DNA of 64,000 nt from Nonomuraea turcica (GTDB lineage Bacteria; Actinomycetota; Actinomycetes; Streptosporangiales; Streptosporangiaceae). The DNA lies in assembly GCF_030718205.1 (NCBI RefSeq), contig NZ_JAUZQF010000005.1, forward strand, positions 1 through 64,000. The letters run 5' to 3'. Within the stretch, counting starts at the first letter, position 1; each line of letters starts with the position of its first letter. Shown here in pieces: positions 49,891 to 58,332 of the stretch. Made by a program: the position numbers and the translations under genes. The notes beneath the pieces were generated by a model that was given only the letters and a program-made list of their open reading frames with translations, had not been told where the DNA came from and did no database searches.

Positions 49891-50475
49891 ATCCTGCGTG
49901 TTCGCCAGGGCCTCGTAGGCCGTCGAACGGCCGATCTTCAAAGTGCGGGCGGCTTCGGTGACCGAGACGCCGTTGTTGACCAGGCGACGCAGTGTGGCCA
50001 GTTCGGCGGGGCCGATCACGCGCGGCCGACCGGTCTTCTTCTTGCCGGGCAGCATGGCGCCAGTGGCTTCGCGGCGCTTGGCGGCGGCGATCCCCTCCGC
50101 CTGACGCTCGGCGCGCAGCTCCAGCTCGTACTCCGCGGCAGCGGCAAGAACCGCGAACATGAACCGGCCCTCCTTGGTGCTCAGATCGAAGTTCTCCGTC
50201 AACGACGCCACCGTGATGCCGCGGTCGCGCAGCTCGTTGACGGTGGTCAGCACGTGCCCCGCCGAGCGGCCCCACCGATCGGACTTCCAGAACTTCAGCG
50301 TGTCGCCCGCCTTGGGCAGCGCCAAGAGCGCCTCCCACGCCGGTCGCGCGACGCCACGCTTGCCCGACTCCTTTTCCATGACCAGTTCGTCGTAGCCGCT
50401 GTCCGCCAGGGCGTCGAGCTGGAGCTGCGGGTTCTGGTCACGCGTCGAGACTCGTGCGTACGCCCCGACGGTCAT
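49888..50475 (-). CDS. tnpR: Serine recombinase (Tn3-type resolvase/invertase)
   Basis: A 195-residue protein of normal resolvase length. The catalytic Ser lies in AYARVSTRDQNPQLQLDAL (about residue 10), arginines in LKFWKSDRWGRSAGHVL and ELELRAERQAEGIAAAKRR, and a C-terminal HTH (AELATLRRLVNNGVSVTEAA, LKIGRSTAYEAL). It resolves cointegrates by recombining res sites. Repeated half-sites lie directly upstream (50493-50570). The matching transposase is only a relic (52366-54153), so this may be the surviving part of a Tn3-like element. Confidence 0.92.
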   Translation of the reverse strand: MTVGAYARVSTRDQNPQLQLDALADSGYDELVMEKESGKRGVARPAWEALLALPKAGDTLKFWKSDRWGRSAGHVLTTVNELRDRGITVASLTENFDLSTKEGRFMFAVLAAAAEYELELRAERQAEGIAAAKRREATGAMLPGKKKTGRPRVIGPAELATLRRLVNNGVSVTEAARTLKIGRSTAYEALANTQD

Positions 50476-50492
50476 TAGCCATCCTGCCGGCG

Positions 50493-50570
50493 GTGTCCAG
50501 AAACGTTTACCTTTCCGGACACCTTAGCGACCAGGCGCGACACCGCCCAGAAACCTCTATCCAGAAAACG
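50493..50570. promoter_or_regulatory. Candidate res site of the resolvase
   Basis: GTGTCCAGAAA (50493-50503) and TTTCCGGACAC (50512-50522) form an almost perfect dyad (10/11). Two further copies of the half-site core follow in direct orientation, CCAGAAACC (50547-50555) and CCAGAAAAC (50561-50569). Clustered half-sites immediately upstream of a serine resolvase gene are the usual layout of res. Confidence 0.65.
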
Positions 50571-50685
50571 CCGCGGCACAGCGCGCTCGCGCACGAGGCG
50601 GCCCGACCGGCAGCAACCCCGGGCAGCGACACGCGTGGGCGCGCCGTACAGACGAGGTCTGTTAATCACGACATAGCATGACCTG

Positions 50686-51555
50686 ATGGGCATTTCCCGG
50701 CTCTCCACAGATGCGCGGCAGCGGCGCAGTTCCGAGATGCGCGCGTTCCTCCGGTCGCGGCGGGCCCGGGTGATGCCCGCTGACGTGGGCATGCCGGTAG
50801 GCGAGGGCCGCCGTACGCCCGGGCTGCGGCGGGAGGAGGTGGCGGTGCTCGCCGGCGTAGGAGTGTCCTGGTATACCTGGCTCGAGCAGGGACGCGACAT
50901 CAACGTCTCCGCCGACGTCCTGGACGCCATCGCCAGGGTGCTGCGCCTGGAGCCCGCCGAGCGCGAGCACCTGTACCTCCTCGCCGGCCTCAACCCGCCG
51001 CAGGCGGCGCCGTCCGAAGGACGGGTCCCCGATGCCGTGCGGCGGCTGCTGGAGGGCTGGCTGCCGCGGCCGGCGTACGTCATCGACCGGCACTGGAACG
51101 TCCTCGCGGCCAACCGCGCGGCGGAGATCGTGTTCCAGTGCAACGAGTACGACCACAACTGCCTGGTCAGCTTCTTCACCAACGCCCGCTACCGTGCGGC
51201 AGTCGTGGACTGGCACGACGCGGCGCGAGCGATGGTCGGCCTGTTCCGGGCGGACGCCGCCCGCTACCCCGACGATCCCGAATTCGGCCGCCTGGCCGCG
51301 GACATGTGTGCCGCGAGCCCCGCCTTCGCCGAGATTTGGGCGGAACTCCCCGTGGGCGGTCCCACTCACGGCACCAAGGCCCTGGAGATTACCGGCCTGG
51401 GGACGCTGACCTTCGAGGCCACCACTCTGCCGCTGCCCGAACTGCCCGGCCACCGCCTGTGGCTGCACACCCCCGCGCCTGGGACGGGAACGGAGGCCCT
51501 GCTGGAGCGCTTGGTGGTGGTGTCAGACCCAGGTTCAGCCAACACTGCCGCGTAA
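50686..51555 (+). CDS. XRE family regulator with MmyB-like ligand domain
   Basis: A 289-residue protein. The N-terminal HTH (LRREEVAVLAGVGVSWYTWL, EQGRDINVSADVLDAIARVL, about residues 50-90) is preceded by the conserved FLRSRRARVMPADVGMP. The C-terminal 180 residues carry YVIDRHWNVLAANRAAEIVF and end LPELPGHRLWLHTPAPGT, the MmyB-like PAS-type ligand domain. No clear ribosome site, possibly leaderless. It regulates, by the usual pattern, the SDR gene 26 bases downstream. Confidence 0.92.
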   Translation: MGISRLSTDARQRRSSEMRAFLRSRRARVMPADVGMPVGEGRRTPGLRREEVAVLAGVGVSWYTWLEQGRDINVSADVLDAIARVLRLEPAEREHLYLLAGLNPPQAAPSEGRVPDAVRRLLEGWLPRPAYVIDRHWNVLAANRAAEIVFQCNEYDHNCLVSFFTNARYRAAVVDWHDAARAMVGLFRADAARYPDDPEFGRLAADMCAASPAFAEIWAELPVGGPTHGTKALEITGLGTLTFEATTLPLPELPGHRLWLHTPAPGTGTEALLERLVVVSDPGSANTAA

Positions 51556-51581
51556 GCTCCCGCCGCTCGAGGATCGTCGGC

Positions 51582-52334
51582 ATGAAGCGATTCACGAACA
51601 AAACAGTTTTGATCACCGGCGGCACCAGCGGCATCGGGTTCGCGACCGCGCGCAGGCTTCTCGATGAGGGCGCGTACGTCGTCATCACCGGTCGCGACCA
51701 GGTCCGCCTCGACACCGCGGCAGAACGCCTGGGCTCCGAGCGGGTCCTGCCCGTCCGCGCGGACGTCAGCGTTGACGCCGACCTCGATCTCCTCGTGCGG
51801 CGCGTCGAGACCTGGCGCGGTGCCCTCGACGCGGTCTTCGCCAATGCCGGTATTGCGGACTTCAGGCCAGAGTTCACCCCGAAGGACTTCGACCACACCG
51901 TCGGAATCAACTTCAGGGGAGTGTTCTTCACGATCCAAAAGGCGCTGCCGCTGATGGGCGACGGAGGCGCCGTCGTCATCAACGCATCCTGGACCCTGCA
52001 CCGCGGCCTCCCGGCGGCCTCGATCTACGCCGCTAGCAAGGCTGCCGTGCACAATCTCGCCCGCACGCTCGGCACCGACCTCGCGCCGCGTGGCATCCGC
52101 GTCAACTCCGTCAGCCCCGGCTACATCGAGACCGAGATGTACCGGTCCGCCATCGACCCCGACGCGGAGGCCCGCATCCTGGCGGAGGTGCCGCTCGGCT
52201 CGCTCGGCCATCCGGACGATGTCGCCGCTGCCGTCGCCTTCCTGGTCTCGGACGACGCGTCGTACATCACCGGTCAGGACCTCGTTATCGACGGCGGCCT
52301 CGTGGGAGCGGCGCCCCTCGGGCTGCGCCTTTGA
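51582..52334 (+). CDS. Short-chain dehydrogenase/reductase
   Basis: A 250-residue classical SDR from ATG 51582. The cofactor loop is TVLITGGTSGIGFATARRLL, with NAG in AVFANAGIADF, catalytic Ser in VVINASWTLHRG, Tyr-Lys in SIYAASKAAVHNLARTLGTD, and the C-terminal ITGQDLVIDGGL. The TGGTSGIG and GRD region favours NADP(H). Co-transcribed with the XRE/MmyB regulator, a very common actinomycete pairing. Substrate unknown. Confidence 0.95.
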   Translation: MKRFTNKTVLITGGTSGIGFATARRLLDEGAYVVITGRDQVRLDTAAERLGSERVLPVRADVSVDADLDLLVRRVETWRGALDAVFANAGIADFRPEFTPKDFDHTVGINFRGVFFTIQKALPLMGDGGAVVINASWTLHRGLPAASIYAASKAAVHNLARTLGTDLAPRGIRVNSVSPGYIETEMYRSAIDPDAEARILAEVPLGSLGHPDDVAAAVAFLVSDDASYITGQDLVIDGGLVGAAPLGLRL

Positions 52335-52365
52335 CAGCCGTACAACAGTCGTAGCAGGCCCACCG

Positions 52366-54153
52366 CTACGCCGCCTCGGACACGGTGGTGAAGTCGATCT
52401 CGGGCAGGTCGGGGTCGAAGTCGTCGGGGCGCCATCCTTAGCGAACGTCAGGTCCTCGTTGTCGGCGTAGCCTGCGTCGCCGGCAGGCCCGCCTCGGCGC
52501 AGTAGGCCGCCAGCAGGGGCCGACACTGATCGAAGGTCAGCAGGTGGGAGCTCCAGTCGCCGTACTCGGCGGCCCCGTCGACCGCGATGTCTCCGGTGCG
52601 CAGCTCCTCGGCCAGGTAGGCGAATACCATCGCCTCCGCGGATGGCGCGCAGCCAGTTGGCCGAGGCAAATCCCAGATCCAGGCGACGGCCATCCGTGCC
52701 GCGAGCGGGGATGAAGTCGCGGGTCTTGCTCCAGTAGGTGAGGGCGTGATCCAAGGCCTCCAGACGCTGCGATCGGCCGAGGTCGCCTTGAACCTCAGCA
52801 CGGCGGCCAGGGCGAGCATGGTCGACCGGTCGGCTTTGAAGAACTGCTGGATGAGCAGCTCGTGGTTGTCGTGCTGATAGGCGGTGACCTCCTCGATGTC
52901 GGCCAGCTGCGCGGCCGCGCCGCCGGCCCGCTCCACCACCTGGCGGACCGACCCCATCCCCGCCACCTGCATTCGCACCGCCTTGACCAACACCTCGACC
53001 GCGGCTCCCAAGTCGGCCCTGTGTTCAGATGCCTCGGTGGGCCCTGTGTTCAGATGCCTCGGTGTCCCCGCCGGCCTCAGTACTGCCGCCGGTGTCGGTG
53101 TCCTCGCCCACATCACCGACCTGACCGGTCATGGCCGTCAAGGCCGTCATCACCATCTGCGCGGCCGCGGCCTCGGCCACCTCGACCGGCCCGCCCGGCA
53201 CCAGGCCCTGCAGCACGCCCCGGTAGGTGCCGATCAGGTTTTCCACCACCTGCCGTTGCCGCTGATGGATCTCCTCCAGTTTGGCCTTGGCCTTCTTGGC
53301 GGTGGCCGCCATCCGCTTGCACAACATCTTGGCCAGGTCATCACGCGCCCGCGCTTGGGCGGTGTGCACCAGGCACACCAGCAACGCGACCCGCGGCGAT
53401 GCCCTCCAGCACCCACTCGGCGTCGCACAACCCCTCCACCCACGCCACGTGGGCGACCTGGTCCTTGAACTTCGACCAACTCGCCCGCCGCGCCGGCTTC
53501 TTCAACCGGTCCAGATCGGTATTGCCGCCCGGCCCGACCACCAGCAACGCCTCGATGCGGGCCTGGTCCTCGGCGTCCTGCCACCGCCAGATCGTCTGAA
53601 AGATCTGGCCGTTGACCTGGCCACGGATCGTCGACTCCATGCTGTCCAGCGTCGAAAACGCCGGCAGCTCCAACCGTGCCTGCGCCAGCCGCTCCAACGC
53701 CACGTTGATCAGATCCGGTGGATGGTTCTTCACCCAAGCCGCCCGAGTCATCGCCTTGGCCGCGATCTTGCGGGCCTTGCCCGGCGCGTACGCCACCCCC
53801 TCCCGGCGCCGCACCAGCACCCGATGAGACTCCGCCGTACGCGGCGACGCATACACCGGCGCGACGCCCTCACCCAGCTCCAGGCAGCGCCGTAAGTGCT
53901 CCACCACCACGGGCGGCATCTCGCGGGCCTTGACGAAGCGGCCCAGCCGCTGAAAGCACTTGAGCGCGAGCGTCAGCGCCAGCAGGTGCTCATCGGTGTC
54001 GGTCTTCTCCCGCGCCCACGCCAGCTCCTCCTGCGAGGGGGAGTAGAAGAGGTACAGCTCTCGCGTCATCATCAAGCGCGGAACCCGATAGGCGGTCCGC
54101 TCGACGGCGTCACCGCACGTGCCTCCCGGCTCACCCCGCCCATTCAAGATCAT
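52366..54153 (-). pseudogene. tnpA: Tn3-family transposase, decayed 5' half
   Basis: The N-terminal region (DUF4158) is clear from 54153: VERTAYRVPRLMMTRELYLF, LALTLALKCFQRLGRFVKAR, SRPTAES-like HRVLVRRREGVAY and SMESTIRGQVNGQIFQTIWR. Matching segments then appear in other frames: ARDDLAKMLCKRMAATAKKA, YQHDNHELLIQQFFKADRST, LTYWSKTRDFIPARGTDGRR, LLTFDQCRPLLAAYCAEAGL and YADNEDLTFAKDG. At least four frame changes are needed, and the C-terminal half with the DDE residues is absent. Not functional; may belong with the resolvase at 49888. Confidence 0.85.
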
Positions 54154-54196
54154 CCCAATGTGGGTTCTGGGCTTATGTGGGCTGACCTCCTCCGTG

Positions 54197-54260
54197 ACAT
54201 GTTCGCGGACAGAAGACCTTCCCCAGCTGCGGACACGGGATGTAACACGTTGGCGGACAG
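54197..54260. repeat. Three GCGGACA(G/C) repeats at 24-bp period
   Basis: GCGGACAG (54205), GCGGACAC (54229) and GCGGACAG (54253) are spaced exactly 24 bp. The outer two extend to 16 bases, ACATGTTCGCGGACAG and ACACGTTGGCGGACAG (14/16 alike). They sit upstream of the decayed transposase and may be transposase or resolvase binding sites at the element's end. Confidence 0.55.
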
Positions 54261-54279
54261 CGGTTCTCCCCGGCTCGGC

Positions 54280-54759
54280 TCAGGTCGTTGGGGGGCGAGG
54301 GGAGGGTGACTTAGCGGGTCGGGGGGTCTGTTCGATCAGAGTTTCGGTGGCTCGATCGAGGAGGTCGCAGAACTGCCGGTGCTCGGCTGGCGTGAACGTG
54401 TCGATGAAGGCTTTCTCGAGCGCGTTGACTTCTTGGTAGGCCCCGTCGAGGTGGTGCCGGCCGGCGTCGGTGAGGGTGGCGATCATGACTTTGGCGTGCA
54501 CGGGCGATGGCTTCCGGTCGATGAGGCCCTTGGCCTGCATGCCGGTGAGGACCGTGGCCATGCTCTGTTGGGTGACGCCGCAGGCGCGGGCCAGTTGGGC
54601 GCCGGACATGCCGTCATCGCGGGAGAGGGTCAGCAGCACCGTGTATTGGGTCATGGTCAGCCCATAGGTACGCAGGGCGGCTTCGTGATGGGCCATCAGG
54701 GCCTGTTCGGCGCGGCGGATCCTGGTGCACAGATATTCCTCGGCGGGCACGTCGGCCAT
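54280..54759 (-). CDS. MarR family transcriptional regulator
   Basis: A 159-residue protein from ATG 54759 (MADVPAEEYLCTRIRRAEQA). The winged helix is DGMSGAQLARACGVTQQSMA, VLTGMQAKGLIDRKPSPVHA and MIATLTDAGRHHLD. A Cys at residue 11 and another in ARACGV could in principle be oxidation-sensitive. It is divergent from a quinone oxidoreductase gene, with a double dyad operator in between, so it probably represses both genes and responds to an electrophile or quinone. Confidence 0.92.
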   Translation of the reverse strand: MADVPAEEYLCTRIRRAEQALMAHHEAALRTYGLTMTQYTVLLTLSRDDGMSGAQLARACGVTQQSMATVLTGMQAKGLIDRKPSPVHAKVMIATLTDAGRHHLDGAYQEVNALEKAFIDTFTPAEHRQFCDLLDRATETLIEQTPRPAKSPSPRPPTT

Positions 54760-54779
54760 GGCTGTCACAGTTTCCTCAT

Positions 54780-54833
54780 TTGACTCAGTGTCCTGAGACT
54801 CGCTAGCGTCTGAGTATCAGGATACTGAGTCAA
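54780..54833. promoter_or_regulatory. Double MarR operator in the divergent promoter
   Basis: Two 22-base arms (54780-54801 and 54812-54833) are inverted copies with 20 of 22 positions alike. Each arm itself contains a dyad: AGTGTCCTGAGACT (54787-54800) and AGTATCAGGATACT (54813-54826, perfect hexamer arms). Two MarR dimers could bind 26 bp apart between the MarR and oxidoreductase starts. Confidence 0.8.
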
Positions 54834-54851
54834 CCACGAAGGTTGTGAACT

Positions 54852-55799
54852 ATGAAGGCTGTCGTGCTCGCCGCTGACGACCAGTTCCATGTGACCGAGA
54901 TCGCCGAGCCCACCGCGGGGCATGGGGAGGTGGCGATCCGTGTCGCCTACGCGGGCGTTCAGTGGGGGGATGTGCTGATCCGCGACGGCCACTTCCCGAC
55001 TCCTCGCCCCTTCGTGCCCGGCTTCGAAGCATCCGGGCAGATCATCGCGGTCGGCGAGGGTGTCGATCCGGCACGTGTCGGTGAGCACGTCATCGCGCTG
55101 ACCAGTTCAGGCGGCTTCGCGGACGTCGTCGTCGTTTCCTCGGTGCTGGCGATCGCGGCGCCCACCGTGGACTCGCGGACCGCCGCCGCGTTCGGCTGGG
55201 TCACCTCCACCGCCTACGACCTGATCAACACCGTCGCGGGGGTCCAACCGGGCCAGAGCGTCCTGATCCACGCGGCAGCCGGCGGGGTCGGCACGCTCGC
55301 GGGGCAGTTCGCCCGGGTCGCCGGCGCGGGGCGAGTCGTGGGCGTCGTGGGCAATGCGGGGCAGGTCGACTACGCGCGGCAACGCGGTTATGACCAGGTG
55401 CTCAGCCGCGAGGAGTTCCTCCAAGCACTGGACGGGGAGCACTTCGATGTGATCCTCGATCCCATCGGCGGCCAGACCCGGCTGGCCAACCTGGAACGCC
55501 TGGCACCACACGGCCGGATCGTGGTCTACGGCAACATCGCCACCTTCGAGCCGGTCTCGGTCTCGGCCAACGATCTGCTGATGCAGGGCACGTCGATGCT
55601 GACCTACAACAGCAACCTGCTCAGCCAGACCCATCCCGAGCGGCTCGCCGACAGTGCACGCCACGCGCTGGAACTGGTCGGGAACGGCAAGGTCGACATC
55701 GACATCACCGCCGAATACGAGCTGGCCGACGTCGAGACCGCCATCGCCGACCTCGCCGGCGGAGCGACCCGCGGAAAGAGCATCGTCCGGATCGGATGA
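54852..55799 (+). CDS. Zinc-less quinone oxidoreductase (MDR family)
   Basis: A 315-residue medium-chain reductase: MKAVVLAADDQFHVTEIAEP, FVPGFEASGQIIAVGEGVDP, the NADPH loop VLIHAAAGGVGTLAGQFARV (about residues 138-157) and DVILDPIGGQTRLANLERLA. No zinc ligands are visible, which fits NADPH:quinone oxidoreductase-type enzymes. Divergent from and probably repressed by the MarR protein. Start ATG 54852 follows a GAAGG ribosome site. Confidence 0.93.
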   Translation: MKAVVLAADDQFHVTEIAEPTAGHGEVAIRVAYAGVQWGDVLIRDGHFPTPRPFVPGFEASGQIIAVGEGVDPARVGEHVIALTSSGGFADVVVVSSVLAIAAPTVDSRTAAAFGWVTSTAYDLINTVAGVQPGQSVLIHAAAGGVGTLAGQFARVAGAGRVVGVVGNAGQVDYARQRGYDQVLSREEFLQALDGEHFDVILDPIGGQTRLANLERLAPHGRIVVYGNIATFEPVSVSANDLLMQGTSMLTYNSNLLSQTHPERLADSARHALELVGNGKVDIDITAEYELADVETAIADLAGGATRGKSIVRIG

Positions 55800-56442
55800 C
55801 GCCAGTCCGGAACGTCGCACTGCGCCGGACCGGGCCCCACCGCCGGCCGCATCGGCACCGACCACGTCCACAAAGCGAGCGTCACCCGTACACTTTCACC
55901 ACAGGGCAGGTGACGGCGCGCCAAGACTCTCAGGCCAGCTCCCGTTCGTCGCTGACCCCGCAAAGCTGGGCGAACATCGGCAAGGTCAGCGCCTGGGCTG
56001 TCGGCTCTCTGATCGACCTCCGACGTCATCCCCGTCCACGACGTGGACCTGCCCGACGCGATGCGTACCCAGCTCTTCATCGCGCCCCGTACAGGCAGCC
56101 AGAGCCAGAGGAAGGCCCGCGCATGCTCACACCCATCGTGGCGCCTCCGCACACACCGATGGGCATTCGTCCGCGTCCTTGACCGGATCCTGGCTCTCAA
56201 CGCACCTGCAGCACAGTCTCGCCGCGCAGGCCCGCACCCCGATCGAGCGTTCAAGCACAAACCGTCGAGCGGTAGCAGTCAGCAACCCGGCCACCTCGGA
56301 CCCGGACATGTTCGGCCGACGTCTCCGTCGGCGCTCCGCAGAGGATGGCCGTTGTGTCCTCTGCGCCCGTTAGGCGGCCGGGCCACGGGGAAGCCTTCCG
56401 ACTGGAATCCTCGCAGGACGGCCCAGGAAGGATCGCCGTACG
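55800..56442. other. Long gap without a supportable gene
   Basis: About 640 bases. Frames are open on both strands but change character, have proline/arginine-rich translations and no family motif. A stretch near 56030-56070 (VHDVDLPDAMR) faintly recalls band-7/slipin proteins but is too short to call. Probably decayed DNA. Confidence 0.4.
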
Positions 56443-56727
56443 GTGCAGACAACTCACGAGATGGTCTACACCCGGGCCATCGATCCTGAGACGAACGAGT
56501 GGAGCTGCCCGTCCTGCGGGCGGCGCCTGCTGATCCGCTGGCCACCCCACTTCGAGCGGCTGGTCCTCGAACCCGGGGACGACACCGCCATCCACACCGG
56601 CACCCAGGGCGACATCACCATAGACCTGCTCTCGGCCGCCCCCGCGCCGGAGATCACCCCCGACGCGGAAGCACGCGACCAGCACTGGTTGCGCGACAAC
56701 GGCATCGACTGGGACGCCACCGGCTGA
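56443..56727 (+). CDS. Small zinc-ribbon-like hypothetical protein
   Basis: A 94-residue acidic protein from GTG 56443 (or ATG 56461). SCPSCGRRLLIRWPPHFER holds a CxxC knuckle, but only one CxxC pair is present, so zinc binding would need a partner or dimer. The rest (DTAIHTGTQGDITIDLLSAA, DQHWLRDNGIDWDATG) is unrecognised. The acidic end and codon bias support a real gene. It converges with the HhH protein gene at 56741 with 13 bases between. Confidence 0.65.
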   Translation: MQTTHEMVYTRAIDPETNEWSCPSCGRRLLIRWPPHFERLVLEPGDDTAIHTGTQGDITIDLLSAAPAPEITPDAEARDQHWLRDNGIDWDATG

Positions 56728-56740
56728 CGGCGCCGCGCTC

Positions 56741-57754
56741 TCAGCGGACCTGCAGCATCCCGCCGTCGACGAAGGCGGCGAACTCCGCCGGACCAGTCCC
56801 ACCGAGCTCACGCAGGGTGACAGCCGCGTGGACGCGGTAGGTGCCGGCAGGCACGCCATCGCCCACGATCCGGATGGTCGGCAGGTCGGCGGACACCAAG
56901 CCATCCCCCCGCGCCATGAGCACCCTCGGGCCGCCCCCGACAGGCTTGGCATCGACCGCCGCCGAGTACGCCAGCCGCTTGCCACGCTCACCCAGGGCAT
57001 CCAGGCCCAGCCTGATCGAGAAATCGATGGGCGTGTACGCGCGCACCTCCGAGGCGCCGAGCTCCAGCAGGAGCGGCACCGCCGGTACGGCCGCCGCAGA
57101 CGTCGGCGCCTGCGAAGCGGTCCCAGACGCCCGCACCTCCTCCAAACCTTCCCCGGCCAGAAGCGACGCGACCGGGGACGACACGGCCGCGCGTCCCGGC
57201 GCCACAGGCGAGGAGGGTGCCGGTGACGGCGGCGGTGACGGCGGGAGTGCCGGGATCGTGGCGGTGGGCTCGGAGTCGGACAGGGCCTCTTCGCGCTGGA
57301 CCGGGACGGGCCCGGCGGACGGAAGATCGGCGCGGGCCGAGACGAAAGCCAGCACACCGGCCGGGTCCCACGACGGCCACCGCATCACCTCCTTCGTCTG
57401 AACATGCTCGATGGTGGTGGTCCGAACCCCGGCACCCGCGTCGTCGATCAGCACCCGCACAATGAAACTCTCGTAGTGCTGCGCGGAACCCTCATCACCC
57501 CCCGCTTCGGAGACCAGCTCCATGGCTCGTGCCCGCCAGGCGTCGATCTGACTCACCGACAGCCCTCCCCTGTCGTTGAGGATCTTGGCGAGGTGCTCGG
57601 AAGACTGGGCGGCCAGATCCGCGAAGGTGCGGATCCCGCTCTCGTGCAGACGCCGCACGGTCGCCTGGCCGATGCCGCTGATCCGGGTGAGATCGTCGTC
57701 TGGCGGAGCGTCGTGGAATTCGCCGGACACGCTGGGACTCCCTTCTGAGGTCAT
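56741..57754 (-). CDS. Helix-hairpin-helix protein with linker and C-terminal beta domain
   Basis: A 337-residue protein of unknown function. Residues 20-60 (DLTRISGIGQATVRRLHESG, IRTFADLAAQSSEHLAKIL) are a helix-hairpin-helix unit of the kind found in DUF4332-like proteins. After an alpha/beta region (FIVRVLIDDAGAGVRTTTIE), a long Pro/Ala/Ser linker (about 160-225) leads to a beta-rich domain (YTPIDFSIRLGLDALGERGK, VPAGTYRVHAAVTLREL, AEFAAFVDGGMLQVR). That last domain resembles the whole of the protein encoded next to it (57799-58227). Probably one operon with it. Confidence 0.75.
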   Translation of the reverse strand: MTSEGSPSVSGEFHDAPPDDDLTRISGIGQATVRRLHESGIRTFADLAAQSSEHLAKILNDRGGLSVSQIDAWRARAMELVSEAGGDEGSAQHYESFIVRVLIDDAGAGVRTTTIEHVQTKEVMRWPSWDPAGVLAFVSARADLPSAGPVPVQREEALSDSEPTATIPALPPSPPPSPAPSSPVAPGRAAVSSPVASLLAGEGLEEVRASGTASQAPTSAAAVPAVPLLLELGASEVRAYTPIDFSIRLGLDALGERGKRLAYSAAVDAKPVGGGPRVLMARGDGLVSADLPTIRIVGDGVPAGTYRVHAAVTLRELGGTGPAEFAAFVDGGMLQVR

Positions 57755-57798
57755 GACGGCGGGGACGGCGCCGCGCGCCGTCCCCGTGGAACGGCCGA

Positions 57799-58227
57799 TC
57801 AGTCACTGACCTCGACGAGCAAGCCCTCGAAGAAGGCGAGCAACGTCAGCCCGCCGGGGAAGTTGACGAAACCGCTGAGCTTGTACAGGCCGGCCTGGAG
57901 GGTGTTCGCCGGAATCGTGGCCCGGGTCTCCGGGTGGTCGTAGACGAGTTTGCCCGCCACGAGGTTGCCCGCCATGACGAAGCGGGGCTCGCCGATCGGA
58001 CCCTGCCCCTCGAAGGCATAGACGATGGAGAAGGTGATCCCGGGAATGCGGGAGAGCCAGTCCGCCGCGCTCCCCCCGAGCTGGAAGCGCAAGGACACTT
58101 CGGTGGCCTGGCCGCGCCGCAAGAAGATGGTGGGCGTACCGGACTGGCGGGTGACGAGGTTGCTCGCGTCTATACCGATGAACTGCGGCGGTATGGCCGC
58201 CGGATTGAGTTGCGGCTGTCCTGGCAT
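57799..58227 (-). CDS. Small beta-rich protein of unknown family
   Basis: A 142-residue protein from ATG 58227 behind AGGAG. No signal or membrane segment. Strands FIGIDASNLVTRQSGTPTIF, FLRRGQATEVSLRFQLGGSA, ITFSIVYAFEGQGPIGEPRF and LQAGLYKLSGFVNFPGGLTL suggest a beta sandwich. Its end (AGLYKLSGFVNF then AFFEGLLVEV) parallels the C-terminal end of the HhH protein downstream (AGTYRVHAAVTL then AFVDGGMLQV). I do not recognise the family. It lies between the HhH gene and the large regulator gene, all on one strand. Confidence 0.7.
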   Translation of the reverse strand: MPGQPQLNPAAIPPQFIGIDASNLVTRQSGTPTIFLRRGQATEVSLRFQLGGSAADWLSRIPGITFSIVYAFEGQGPIGEPRFVMAGNLVAGKLVYDHPETRATIPANTLQAGLYKLSGFVNFPGGLTLLAFFEGLLVEVSD

Positions 58228-58332
58228 GCTCGGCTCCTGTGCAGACAACAATGGACGCCTTCGTTATGGCGAGCACCGCTTAACAGGCCGCGCCCAGGCG
58301 CTTAACCACGGCCTGATCGTCCGCTAAGCGCG

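Noticed and set aside
55980..56110. Possible band-7/slipin fragment (VHDVDLPDAMR)
   Set aside because: Only about a dozen residues resemble the family and flanking frames do not extend the match.
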